Part shown: positions 27,212-36,435 of the stretch, piece after piece
Layout of the letters: every line of letters begins with the position of its first letter
Numbering within the stretch: position 1 is the stretch's first letter
NCBI RefSeq assembly: GCF_001280015.1
Contig: NZ_LGDV01000210.1
Coordinates: forward strand, 1-47,510
Length of the DNA stretch: 47,510 nt
Source of the DNA: Streptomyces sp. MMG1121
GTDB taxonomy: Bacteria > Actinomycetota > Actinomycetes > Streptomycetales > Streptomycetaceae
Direction: 5' to 3'
Position numbers and translations under genes: made by a program
The notes under the pieces: model-generated
The model's input: the letters and a program-made list of their open reading frames with translations, nothing else
Told to the model about the DNA's origin: nothing
Databases searched by the model: none

Positions 27212-29311
27212 GTGTTGGACCACGTCTTCAGGCCCTGCGTGATCGGTGGCCTGACGGTGCCGCACCGCATCGTCATGGGTGCCATGCACCTGAATCTGGA
27301 GAACCTGGACGATGGCGGTGCGGCTCTGGCCGCCTTCTACACGGAACGGGCGCGGGGCGGTGCCGGCCTGATCGTCACCGGCGGCTCCGCGGTGAACTCG
27401 GCGGGTTCCGGGGGCCCCGGATACGGTGTGCTCGACGACGAGGGCCACAGGTCGGCGCTCCGCCGGGCCGCCCGTGCGGTGCACGATGCCGGGGGTCTCA
27501 TCGCCCTCCAGCTCTTCCACGCGGGGCGGTACGCGCTGCCCGGCACCCCCGGTACGGACGGCGCCGTGCCACTCGCGCCGTCCTCCGTGTACAGCCGCTT
27601 TTCCCGCACCGCCCCCCAGGCGATGACCGGAGAACAGATCAGCGAGACCGTCGCTGCCTTCGCCCAGGGTGCCAGGGCGGCGTACGAGCTGGACTTCGAC
27701 GCCGTCGAGGTGATGGGCTCCGAGGGCTATCTGATCAACCAGTTCACCGCGCCCCTCACCAACCGCCGCGACGACGCCTGGGGCGGTGACGCCGGGCGGC
27801 GGCGGCGCTTCCCCGTCGAGGTGCTGCGGGCCGTACGGGCCGCGGTGGGACCGGGGTTCCCCGTGCTGTTCCGGATGTCGGGCGCCGACCTCGTCGTCGA
27901 CGGCACCCCGTGGGAGGAGACGGCCGCACTGGCCGTCGCGCTCGCCGGAGCCGGTGCCGACGCGCTCGCGGTGGGCGTCGGCTGGCACGAATCCCCGGTG
28001 CCGACCGTGCAGGCGCAGGTGCCGGCGGGGACCTGGGCCGTGTACGCCCGGCAGGTCAAGCGGGCGCTGCGGGCCGCGGGGCACGACGCGGTACCCGTCA
28101 TCGCGTCAAACCGCTTCAACCAGCTCGCGCAGGCCGAGGAGGTGCTGGCCTCCGGCGACGTCGATCTGGTGGCCATGGCCCGCCCGTTCCTCGCGGACCC
28201 GGCCATCGTCGCCAAGTCCCGTACGGGGTCGAGCATGTCGGTCGACCTCTGCATCGCCTGCAACGAGGCCTGCATCGACCGGTCCTTCGGCACCGAGCGG
28301 GTGTCCTGCCTGGTCAATCCGCGGGCGGGCTACGAAATCGACTTCCCGGCCCGGCAGTCCCCCGCGCACCGGGGGAGGTACGCCGTGATCGGCGCGGGGC
28401 TCGCGGGACTGGAGGCGGCCCGCACCCTGGCGAGGCTCGGGCACGAGGTCGAGGTGTACGAGGCGGCGCAGGAGCCCGGCGGTCAGTTCCGACTGGCTGC
28501 CCTGGTGCCGGGCAAGGCTGACTTCGGCGCGACCGTACTCCAGCGCGCGCAGGAACTCGAGGATCTGAAGGTGCCGATGTACTTGGGGCACCGTATCGGT
28601 TCGCGGGACGTGCCCATGTTGCGCACCATGGACGGCGTGGTCCTCGCCACCGGGGTCCGCCCCCATCGACCGGACCTGCCCGGCATCGACCTGCCGCATG
28701 TCCTCGACTACGCCCAGGCGTTCGCCGGCCCCGCCGCGCTCGGCCCGCGCGTCGCCGTCATCGGCGGCGGCGGAATCGCCGTCGACCTGGCCCGTCTCCT
28801 CACCAGCGGCTCCTCCCCCGCCCGCACCCCGGAGGAGTTCCTCGCCTCCCACGCCGTCACCGCGCCGTCGAGGGCCGTCCCGGTGTCACGGAGCGCCACT
28901 GCCCCGGCCGGTGGTTCCCGTCAGGTCACGGTGATGCGGCGCAGCGGCAGGATCGGCACCGGAATCGGCCCGTCCACCCGGTGGGTGGTCATGGAGGAAC
29001 TGCGCGCCGGCGGAGTGCGCTTGGTCACCGACATCGCGTACGAGGAGATCACCCCGAACGGTGTCGTCGTCATCGACGCCGAAGGGGAACGGCAGTTGGT
29101 CGCCGCCGACCATGTCGTCCTCGCCACGGGTCAGGAGAGTCAACGAGACGTCGTCGCCCTGCTTCAGCAGACCGGAGTCCCCTTCGAGATCGCCGGTGGC
29201 GCCGCCGACGCCCGGGCGCTCAACGCCGTACGGGCCACCGCGCAAGGACTGCGCGCCGCGCACCGCATCGTGGAACGGGTCGCGTCGAGGGAGTCGGGGC
29301 GAGCCGGGTAG
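27212..29311 (+). CDS. 2,4-dienoyl-CoA-reductase-like FMN/FAD/4Fe-4S flavoprotein
   Basis: This 699-aa protein has the FadH/old-yellow-enzyme layout. An N-terminal TIM barrel binds FMN (VMGAMHLNLENL, ALQLFHAGRY, GSEGYLINQF with the active-site Tyr, GVGWHESPVP with the His). The iron-sulfur cluster is CIACNEACIDRS followed by a fourth Cys (spacing C-x2-C-x3-C-x11-C, near residues 348-367). C-terminal FAD and NAD(P) Rossmann folds show AVIGAGLAGLEAA and VAVIGGGGIAVDLA. It is well suited to reduce a cyclohexadienylcarbonyl-CoA intermediate on the way to cyclohexanecarbonyl-CoA. The GTG start has AAGGGGG 7 nt upstream. It is the last gene of the operon and converges on the regulator gene. Confidence 0.87.
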   Translation: MLDHVFRPCVIGGLTVPHRIVMGAMHLNLENLDDGGAALAAFYTERARGGAGLIVTGGSAVNSAGSGGPGYGVLDDEGHRSALRRAARAVHDAGGLIALQLFHAGRYALPGTPGTDGAVPLAPSSVYSRFSRTAPQAMTGEQISETVAAFAQGARAAYELDFDAVEVMGSEGYLINQFTAPLTNRRDDAWGGDAGRRRRFPVEVLRAVRAAVGPGFPVLFRMSGADLVVDGTPWEETAALAVALAGAGADALAVGVGWHESPVPTVQAQVPAGTWAVYARQVKRALRAAGHDAVPVIASNRFNQLAQAEEVLASGDVDLVAMARPFLADPAIVAKSRTGSSMSVDLCIACNEACIDRSFGTERVSCLVNPRAGYEIDFPARQSPAHRGRYAVIGAGLAGLEAARTLARLGHEVEVYEAAQEPGGQFRLAALVPGKADFGATVLQRAQELEDLKVPMYLGHRIGSRDVPMLRTMDGVVLATGVRPHRPDLPGIDLPHVLDYAQAFAGPAALGPRVAVIGGGGIAVDLARLLTSGSSPARTPEEFLASHAVTAPSRAVPVSRSATAPAGGSRQVTVMRRSGRIGTGIGPSTRWVVMEELRAGGVRLVTDIAYEEITPNGVVVIDAEGERQLVAADHVVLATGQESQRDVVALLQQTGVPFEIAGGAADARALNAVRATAQGLRAAHRIVERVASRESGRAG

Positions 29312-29368
29312 TCGAGGATCCCGGGGCCCTCGGCCGATGCGGAGCGCGGCGCCGTCGGGCCTGGCGGA

Positions 29369-32230
29369 TCAGCCGGAATCGCTGCGCAGGTAGCCCGGCA
29401 GACTCTGGCGGTTCTTGACGGCCAATTTGCGGTAAACCCGGGTCAGATGCTGCTCGACCGTACTGGGCGTGATGAACAGCTTCTCCGCGATCTCGCGGTT
29501 GGTGTACCCCATGACCGCCATCGAGGCGATCCTCCGTTCGGAGTTGGTCAGCGAGGCGACGGCCGTCGTCCTCTCCTCGTCGTCCGCCAGGCCCACCTCA
29601 CCGCCGGTGTCCGGCAGCAACTCCCTGCACAGGGGCTCCGCCTGGCAGAGGTGTGCCACCCGCCAGGCGCGACGGACGATCACCCGCGCCCGACGGTGCT
29701 TGCCCAGCGCGTGGTAGGCCCGGCCCAGGTCGGACAACGTCCTGGCCAGTTCGTAGGTGCAGCCGGCCGCCTCCAGGAGGTCGGCGGCCTCGCCGAGCAG
29801 ACGCGGGCGCTGTCCCGGCGAACTGAACACGGCCATCAGTCGCAGAGCGAGCGCCCGGCTGACGGTGTCCTCTGGCCCCGGCAGGGTCAGCTGCTCCTTT
29901 GCCAGGCGCTTGGCCTGGTCCCGGTTGCCCTGCAGCAGCCACGCCTCGGCTGCGCTGGTCCGCCAGGGCACGATGCCGGGCAGGTCCAGGCCCCACTTGC
30001 ACATGAGCTCGCCGCAGGAGAGGAAGTCCCCGAGCGCCGCGCGGGTCCGGTTCATGGCCAGGTAGTAGTGCCCGCGGGCATACAGGTAGTGCAGTCCGTA
30101 CCGGCTCTGGAACATCTCGTCGGGGATGCCCTGGGTGACGAGCGCCGTGGCCTCGTCGAACTCCCCCGTACGGGTGTGAGCCAGGATCAGTGTGCCCAGT
30201 GGCAGGCCGACGGCGGTGCCCCACCCCTGGACGGACACATGCTCCAGGGCCGACGTGCCACGCTTCACCGCCTCCCGGAGATCGCCCCGGCGCAACCGGA
30301 TCTCCGCCTCGGCGGCGTCCAGGACGCCTTGCCACATCGGGGAGAGGCGCCCGTTGTGTCGCTCGTCCAGGCTCCGGCACCGGTTGGCCGCGTCGCTCAG
30401 CCGGCCGCTGTAGACGAGGGACATCAGCGCGAGGAGGGTCGCTTCCTCTGCCCAGGGGGCGTGGTGGTTGAGGTCGAGCTGGCCGAGGACGTGCGAGGCC
30501 CACTCCTGCGTCTCGCCGCTGCGCCTGCGGACGAGGCCGCCGGAGAGAGCGCCGATCGACTGCAGCCAGAAGGTCTGGCCCCGGGTGGTGGGCGCGCCCT
30601 CGGGACCGGTGAGCACGGGCCCGCTCTGCACCCGTCCCGCGAGCGGCGGATAGGTGCAGGCCAGCCATACCTCCATGTCGTGCAGTTCGGCCGACTGCTT
30701 CGGCGTGCCGGATACGGGGGCGATTCCCGCGGCGGGCAGACGCGCCGCCCGCTTGCGGAGCAGCGAAAGGATGTCAGCGGCCTCCTGCGTACGGTTCAGC
30801 CACAGCAGTTGCCGTACGAGCAGCATCGTCTCGTGCGGGTCCAGTTGATCGTTGCGAACAGCCTCTGTGAGCGCGATCAGGTGCCGCAGCGATGCCGAGG
30901 GGTTGAGCTGCCATTCGGCCTGGGCGAGCCTGGACCTGACCTCCCAGCGGTCCCTCTCGTTCGTGCAGGACGGTTGTGCCGAGTTCAGGTACCGCAGGGC
31001 GCGTTGCACTTCACCGTGCAGCAGTGCCTCCGACGACGCCTCCAGCAGCACACGCAGCGCCCAGGGCTCCGACACCTGGCCGGCCTCGGCCAGATGACGG
31101 GCGGCGTCGCCCGCCGCAGCACCTTGGTTGTAGAGCAGTCCGGCGGCCCGGTGGTGCAGTTGCACCCGGTCCGCGGAGGGCATGTCGTCCAGCACGGTGC
31201 GCGTGGCCAGCGCGTGCCGGAACCGGCCGCTCCTCAGCAGCCCGGCCTCGGTCATGGTGCGCAGCGCCCGCTCGACGGTGGCTGCATCCGCGTCGACCAG
31301 CACCCCGAGTTCCTCTGGTGAGGCACCGTCGCCGTAGACCGCCATGGCGCGAGCCACCCGCAGTGTGTGGGATCCACTGCGGTACAGGCAGTTCAACAGC
31401 GCGCGCCCGTAACCTTGTTGGCGCACCTCTCCGCCAAGCCGCTCGTCGTGGATCAGAGCGTCGAGCAGCAGGGGGTTCCCGCCGCTGTAGGTGACGAAGG
31501 TATCGCTCAGCTCCCGCGCCGCCCCCACGCCGAGGCGCTGACTGATCACGGTGCGCACGGCCTCCGGAGAGAGCGGTGTGAGCCGGACGGACACGACGGA
31601 AGACTGGCGCAGGAGTTCGGCACGGAAGGGGCGGTGGGCCCCGCTCGGCTCGGCGAGCTCGGTGAACACCATCAGGAGCGGTGCCGAGCTCAGTCGGCGG
31701 ACCAGGTACAACAGGCACTGCCGCGATGCCGCGTCCATGTGGTCGACGTCATCCACGCACACCACGACCGGTGTGGTGGAGGCCAGTTCGATGACGGGCA
31801 GGAAGAGGTCGTACCAGATTTCGGCCCAGTTGCGCTCGACGGCCTCCTGCACGCTCTCGGCCCGGGGCGCCCCCATGAGTCCGCGCAGTACCGGTGCGAC
31901 ACGTCTGCGCAGTTCCATCGGGAGCGCCGGGTTGTCGAACAGCTGGCTGAGAGCACCGAACGGCAGATCCCGCTCCTCGGTGGAGCAGACGGCGTTCAGC
32001 GGCACGACCTCGACGGACTGGGCGTACTCCGTCACTTCGCGCAGGAACTCCGTCTTGCCCGAGCCCACGGTCCCCTCCACCAGGAACACCTGTCCCGCCA
32101 CCGACTGGGGAGCAGCCAGCCAGGCCCGGACGTGGGCGATTTGATCCTCGCGTTCCATCAACGCGGTTCCCCTCGTCACATGCGGATCGGAACCGGCAGA
32201 GGGGATAGCCGGCGGCAGCTCCCGTGTCAT
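29369..32230 (-). CDS. LAL-family (large ATP-binding LuxR) transcriptional regulator
   Basis: This 953-aa regulator is the only regulatory gene seen in the cluster part of the window. It has an N-terminal ATPase domain with Walker A GTVGSGKT (about residues 52-59) and Walker B VVVCVDDVDHMD (about 155-166), a long helical TPR-like middle, and a C-terminal LuxR helix-turn-helix (about 890-945: LTNSERRIASMAVMGYTNRE, IAEKLFITPSTVEQHLTRVY). LAL proteins are usually pathway activators of macrolide and ansamycin clusters. The ATG at 32228-32230 has GGAGGAGG immediately upstream; an upstream in-frame ATG at 32389 adds 53 residues without a ribosome binding site. It converges on the cyclohexanecarboxylate operon. 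Its likely DNA target is the G-rich repeat at 10580-10607 and 17074-17101. Confidence 0.93.
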   Translation of the reverse strand: MTRELPPAIPSAGSDPHVTRGTALMEREDQIAHVRAWLAAPQSVAGQVFLVEGTVGSGKTEFLREVTEYAQSVEVVPLNAVCSTEERDLPFGALSQLFDNPALPMELRRRVAPVLRGLMGAPRAESVQEAVERNWAEIWYDLFLPVIELASTTPVVVCVDDVDHMDAASRQCLLYLVRRLSSAPLLMVFTELAEPSGAHRPFRAELLRQSSVVSVRLTPLSPEAVRTVISQRLGVGAARELSDTFVTYSGGNPLLLDALIHDERLGGEVRQQGYGRALLNCLYRSGSHTLRVARAMAVYGDGASPEELGVLVDADAATVERALRTMTEAGLLRSGRFRHALATRTVLDDMPSADRVQLHHRAAGLLYNQGAAAGDAARHLAEAGQVSEPWALRVLLEASSEALLHGEVQRALRYLNSAQPSCTNERDRWEVRSRLAQAEWQLNPSASLRHLIALTEAVRNDQLDPHETMLLVRQLLWLNRTQEAADILSLLRKRAARLPAAGIAPVSGTPKQSAELHDMEVWLACTYPPLAGRVQSGPVLTGPEGAPTTRGQTFWLQSIGALSGGLVRRRSGETQEWASHVLGQLDLNHHAPWAEEATLLALMSLVYSGRLSDAANRCRSLDERHNGRLSPMWQGVLDAAEAEIRLRRGDLREAVKRGTSALEHVSVQGWGTAVGLPLGTLILAHTRTGEFDEATALVTQGIPDEMFQSRYGLHYLYARGHYYLAMNRTRAALGDFLSCGELMCKWGLDLPGIVPWRTSAAEAWLLQGNRDQAKRLAKEQLTLPGPEDTVSRALALRLMAVFSSPGQRPRLLGEAADLLEAAGCTYELARTLSDLGRAYHALGKHRRARVIVRRAWRVAHLCQAEPLCRELLPDTGGEVGLADDEERTTAVASLTNSERRIASMAVMGYTNREIAEKLFITPSTVEQHLTRVYRKLAVKNRQSLPGYLRSDSG

Positions 32231-33179
32231 GCCTCCTCCCGCGTCGCATTCGGACTGTAAGCATTCCGCCCCGCCGGAGCGGACATCACGGGTAAGGAGT
32301 TCATGCATCTCCCTGAATGGCTGATCACGCTGTTCCTGGTGCCACGTTAACCCGCTCAACAACCTTTTCGGTAGTGTCGCATTTTCCACGCACGACCATC
32401 ACGCAGGGGAGTCGTCACCACACCGACCGTTGAACCACGGCCCGTTCACGCTGCCAGAGATACCATCTTCCTCGAATTTTCAACGAGATGGACGGGGTGT
32501 TTTCGGACTACGGAACACGAGGGCGGAGCCGACGTTGAAATGAACCATGGGGAAATAGGGCCCCAGGAGACAGTCAAGATCGAAAAGATTGAACACGCTC
32601 TCAACGTGTCCGGGATGCGCAATTTTCAGTCACTTAAGGATTTTTTTGTTCTGGCGAGGTTGATTGGCCCTAGGCTTGGTGTCGCACCGGTTCGGGGTGG
32701 ATTCGCGGGAGAGTCCGTGGCTTATGAGGTCGAACAACGTGACGTGGATTATGGTTTCGGAACGGTGGGGTGAGTTGCGTAGTCGCGGACGCCGCCTATG
32801 CTGCCGGAGAAGCCGACGGCCGTGGCCCGCGACGGCCAGCCGCGATCCGCGTGTTCCACGCCCAAGTGACGCCTGCGCCCTGCGATGTTCCTGCTCCGAA
32901 CCGGTGCGGGCTCTGTCCGCCGACCGCCCCGAGCTCGCCGAGCAGCGGCTCGCGCCGCGGCGGGAACTGGCCGCAGAGGGGGTGCGGACGGAGACCGCGT
33001 ATCCGGGACGCCAGGGCACCGGTACGGGCTTCACTGCGGCTGGCCACTCGCACCCTGGGCCTGACCGACCAGCTCGACGTGCATGTTTTCCGGCGAACGC
33101 GGTCCGCTGCGTCGGCCCCGCCCAGCCCAGCGCCGGACGACCGACGTGCTTGACGCCGCCCAGCTGCTGCGGTCCGTCG
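32231..33179. other. Non-coding or decayed stretch upstream of the LAL gene, partly AT-rich
   Basis: No convincing gene is visible in about 950 bp. The first 500 bp are clearly AT-richer than the surroundings, with runs such as GGATTTTTTT near 32640, and must contain the LAL promoter. An ORF at 32540-32773 (77 aa) lacks GC-rich third positions and resembles nothing known. The rest merges into the shikimate dehydrogenase remnant on the minus strand. Confidence 0.5.
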
Positions 33180-33938
33180 ACCGCCGGCATCTGGACAGCT
33201 CCGAACGGTGGTTGCAGGACCCGGCCGCCATGACCACGGCCACCGCGCGCATCGGGCCACCGGCGACGACCCAGCCCGGGCCGTCCGGCTGCCGGCCGGG
33301 ACCGAGGTCACCGGCCAGTGCGCCAGGGCCGGTGGACGACGTCGATGGGGCCGTTCCTCGTCGCCGGCCAGTTCGAGGCGAGCGGGTCGGCCGCGCCGGA
33401 GGACCGCATCCGCCCACGGACGCAGTCGCAGGTCGATACCGAACCGGTCGGCCGCATCTGCCAGTTCCTCGCGGGCACGCAACGGGACGCGGGCGACGAC
33501 GGCCCCGGCACGGTGCGGCGGCCGAGAGCGTGCAGGACGGCCAGGGTCGTGGCAGCGGTCGCGCCCGCCCGGGCAGGCAGGCCGACTCAGCCCGGTGGTC
33601 CGGACGCCGAGGCGAGAGAGCGGCGCAGTCCGTCGGCGCCGGTGTTCTCGCCCCGGAACTGGCCCTCCTGAATGATGACGCCGCTCGCCCCACCGGTGAC
33701 CGGCACCGTGGCGGAGACCTCGTCGAGCGCGGAGACAGCGGCGCGCCTGAGCGTCGTGGTCAGCGCCGACCGTGCCCCGTTGCCACCAGGCCGACGAGGA
33801 AACCCGTGACCTTGTGGGGGTGCGGTCGATCGCGCCGTAGCGCCAGTTCAGGCCGAGCGCGGTGCGGGCAGCACGATGCAGCACCGGTGAGCGGGCCTGG
33901 CCGACGGGTGGGCCGAGGACGGCGGATTGCTCGGTCAC
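33180..33938 (-). pseudogene. Frameshifted shikimate/quinate dehydrogenase remnant (AroE/RifI-like)
   Basis: Reading the minus strand in changing frames gives successive pieces of a shikimate dehydrogenase. From a GTG at 33936-33938: VTEQSAVLGPPVGQARSPVL then HRAARTALGLNWRYGAID (substrate-binding N-terminus). After a deletion and frame change: LRRAAVSALDEVSATVPVTG and GQFRGENTGADGLRRSL (the NTD region, here NTGAD). Then AGATAATTLAVLHALGRRTV (NADP-binding site), REELADAADRFGIDLRLRPW, and GPIDVVHRPWRTG (the C-terminal DVVYDPWPT-like block). Part of the MPLK segment with the catalytic Lys is lost, and at least three frame changes and an in-frame stop interrupt it. rifI-type aminoquinate/shikimate dehydrogenases occur in ansamycin clusters, so this may be a relic of the cluster. 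Confidence 0.7.
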
Positions 33939-34646
33939 GGCCTGTGGTGGAGCATCGCGACGATGCCCTCGTCGGCGAGTTCGTAGGCGATGGCGCCCGG
34001 GACGGCGACCGGGGCACCGCGACCGCGCCGGCCGAGGATGACCCCGACCGCCACGTCGACGAGGTCGGTGAACATCTCCTCCTGCCCCTCGCCGCCGTGC
34101 TCTGCCACCTGACATCCCTGCGGGCAGCCTGAAGTGACGTGGCGTCAGGGAAGACCGACGCCGAGCAGCCGTGACGGGCACCGTGTCCCGGCGACCGACA
34201 CACGGCATGGGGCATGCGCGGCCCTCGTCCTCCTGCGGGCCGAGGCCTGGCACGCCCGGCCCCCGAACACCTCCAGCGGCGGGCCGTCGCCGTGCTCGCA
34301 GCGGTCGGGCGGGCACCCGCGCCGCCGCGCCCGGTCCCAGAAGCACCAGGCCTGAGCGTTCAGAGACAGGCCCTCCAGCCGGACCTCAGTCGACGGCCTC
34401 GCCCTGTCCGCGAGCGGGCCGGGGCGGCTTCAGATGCTGCGTCAGACCCTCGTGCCCGGGGAGGAGTTCCGGACGGACGCCCGTCGTCCTGTACCGGATG
34501 ACCGACGGGCAGGCGCAGGTACCCGGCGGCGTCCGAGGATCCCGCGCGACTGACCGCGTCGGCCGAGCGGGGCGCGGTCGGCACGACGTCCGTGCCGACA
34601 ACGACTGTGACACGGCACGCGGAATCGTATGTCGCCATATCCTGTT
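33939..34646. other. Decayed stretch with the 3' end of an unidentified coupled gene
   Basis: On the minus strand a coding-like piece (MFTDLVDVAVGVILGRRGRG, then APVAVPGAIAYELADEGIVA and a stop at 33935-33937) ends in a GTGA overlap with the start of the shikimate dehydrogenase remnant. The two were probably once an operon. I do not recognise this piece, and no intact gene can be traced further upstream. The remainder to 34646 shows only random high-GC open frames. Confidence 0.4.
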
Positions 34647-34666
34647 GTGATGTGACGTTCCATCAC
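34647..34666. promoter_or_regulatory. Inverted repeat upstream of an SDR gene, possible operator
   Basis: GTGATG and CATCAC form perfect 6-bp arms around an 8-bp spacer, ending 20 bp before the ATG of the SDR gene. The position suggests a repressor site, but no regulator gene lies next to it in the window. Confidence 0.35.
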
Positions 34667-34686
34667 GAGACACATGGGGAGCGACA

Positions 34687-35460
34687 ATGGACGGAAACCG
34701 ATTCGCCGACAAGGTCGTCGTCGTCACCGGTGGCGGGTCCGGCATAGGCGCCGCCACCGCGTATCGCCTTGGGCGCGAGGGCGCCACGGTGATCGCCGTC
34801 GGGCGGACCGAGGACAGGCTGAAGAGCGCTGCTGCCGACGCCCCCGCTGGTTCGACGATCGTCACCCGCGTCGCGGACGTCTCCGACGAGTCATCCATCA
34901 CCGCGCTGATCGCAGGTGTGGCCGAGGAATACGGCCGGCTGGACGTGCTGGTCAACAACGCGGGCATCGGCGCGCCCGGAACCGTCGAGCACACCGACAC
35001 CGCCACCTGGCGGTCCGTCTTCGCAGTGGACGTCGACGGGGTGTTCTTCGCGTCCAGGGCCGCGCTGCCCCATCTGCGTCGCGTCGGGGGCTGCATCGTC
35101 AACGTCGGCTCGGTGTCCGGCCTCGGTGCGGACTGGGGCCTGGCCGCCTACAACGCCGCCAAAGGGGCACTGGTCAACCTGACCAACGCCATGGCACTCG
35201 ACCACGGCCATGAAGGGGTGCGTGTCAACGCCGTGCACCCGAGCCTCACCCGCACCCCGGTGGCCGCACCCATCGTCGAGAACGAGGGCATGCTCGCCGC
35301 ATTCCGTCAGCGGATCCCCATGCAGCGCCCTGCCGAACCGGATGAAGTGGCCGATGTCATCGCTTTCCTGGCCAGCTCCGACGCGCGCTTCGTCAACGGC
35401 GCCCACGTTCCCGTGGACGGCGGACTCGGTGCTTCCAACGGTCAACCGCGTATGTTCTGA
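34687..35460 (+). CDS. Short-chain dehydrogenase/reductase (classical SDR)
   Basis: This 257-aa classical SDR has VVVTGGGSGIGAATA (cofactor site), NNAGIGAPG, Ser in VNVGSVSG, and the catalytic YNAAK near residue 157. The tail with VNGAHVPVDGGLGAS is standard for the family. It probably oxidises or reduces a small alcohol/ketone with NAD(P). GGGAG lies 5 nt before the ATG. It stands alone between two decayed regions, with an inverted repeat just upstream. Nothing ties it firmly to the ansamycin pathway or to the betaine operon; the substrate is unknown. Confidence 0.88.
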   Translation: MDGNRFADKVVVVTGGGSGIGAATAYRLGREGATVIAVGRTEDRLKSAAADAPAGSTIVTRVADVSDESSITALIAGVAEEYGRLDVLVNNAGIGAPGTVEHTDTATWRSVFAVDVDGVFFASRAALPHLRRVGGCIVNVGSVSGLGADWGLAAYNAAKGALVNLTNAMALDHGHEGVRVNAVHPSLTRTPVAAPIVENEGMLAAFRQRIPMQRPAEPDEVADVIAFLASSDARFVNGAHVPVDGGLGASNGQPRMF

Positions 35461-36101
35461 CGCCTCGACCGCCTTCGAGAACGGTTCTCCCGTACTCCGA
35501 CAGCCTGCCGCCTCCGCCCGTACGACACCGTGCCGGCCTCGGACCTGTCGTCCCCAGCCCCGGCGCGGCCAGGACGCCGGCCGCCAGGTACTCGCGGAAC
35601 CAACGGGGCCCGGGATCGGCCGAGTTGCACGGGTCCGGCCATCCCGGAGCCCAGCGCTGCCAGGTCCAGGGGGACGGGGAAGGCACACAGCCCAGTGCCC
35701 CGGTGGTCTCAGGGAGCCAGTCGCCGGGGTGAGGTCCTGGCCGCGATGCTCGAGGTCGACGCCGGCCTGGTCGCCCGGCGTGGACGATGACGTCGGTGTC
35801 CGGGTGCTCCGGCAGCACGGTGCGTCGCCGCCCGCTCGGCCCAGTCCACGGTCCGCCTCGGGTGCGGCAGCGTGTACGGCGGGCGTGACCTGGCTCCCCA
35901 CTGTCGCCGGTCAGTGAATCCGCGCAGCACTCGACCAACCTGCACGACCCACCCGGATCTACCAACGCCGCAGGCCAGACAGTCGACGAGCCCAGAGCCT
36001 GCGCAGCATCAGCGACCTGAACACAGCACCAACCCGGCCGACCGGACTGCGCCACCCCAGGTCAGAAGGACGGTGACGGCACAGTCCGGCTGACAGGGAG
36101 T
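35461..36101. other. Stretch without a recognisable gene
   Basis: Between the SDR gene and the SDR fragment there are long open frames on the minus strand, but they lack a plausible start, ribosome binding site or known motif. Their composition looks like random high-GC DNA or a badly decayed gene. Nothing further could be supported. Confidence 0.4.
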
Positions 36102-36265
36102 ATGCCCGAGGAGACCGTGTCCGGTACCTCCCGCACGGGTCGACTCGGGATTGTGGTGGTCATCGGCGGCAGCGCGGGTACCGGACTCGAAGCAGCCGCC
36201 AGGTGCGCGCGGACGGGGGCCGGGTGATCCTGGTCGGCCGCGATCCGGCCGGGCCGCCCGCTTCC
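36102..36265 (+). pseudogene. 5' fragment of an SDR-type dehydrogenase gene
   Basis: From the ATG at 36102, the reading RLGIVVVIGGSAGTGLEAAA is the start of an NAD(P)-binding Rossmann domain. A stop follows at once, and a frame change restores RVILVGRDPA, the end of the second beta strand of an SDR. Nothing of the rest of the protein is left before the aldehyde dehydrogenase gene. This looks like a truncated, frameshifted gene just upstream of the betaine operon. Confidence 0.55.
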
Positions 36266-36435
36266 CCGTCCGGTCGTTGGGTCCGTCGGACCGGCCTCCG
36301 GTTAGTCCAGCCGGGTCCCGTGCGATTGCAGGACGACCTCGCAGCGGTGTGCCCCCGTGGCCGCCGCGCCCGGATGGGCCATGTTTCTGACCGACAAGCC
36401 GATCGGTTCGGGTGGGATGCGAAGGAGACCCTGCG

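Noticed and set aside
29369..32230. bldA (TTA codon) control of the LAL regulator
   Set aside because: The two antisense TAA triplets I found in the gene (29433 and 31410) are out of frame, so I see no TTA codon to support it.
32540..32773. 77-aa ORF upstream of the LAL gene
   Set aside because: No ribosome binding site, codon usage unlike the genome, no recognisable motif; more likely regulatory or non-coding DNA.
32796..34346. 516-aa minus-strand ORF
   Set aside because: Its amino-acid composition is abnormal (Arg/Ala-rich), and the recognisable shikimate dehydrogenase pieces lie in several frames, so it is a decayed region rather than one gene.
34891..35901. 336-aa minus-strand ORF
   Set aside because: Mostly antisense to the SDR gene and lacks motifs or a plausible start.
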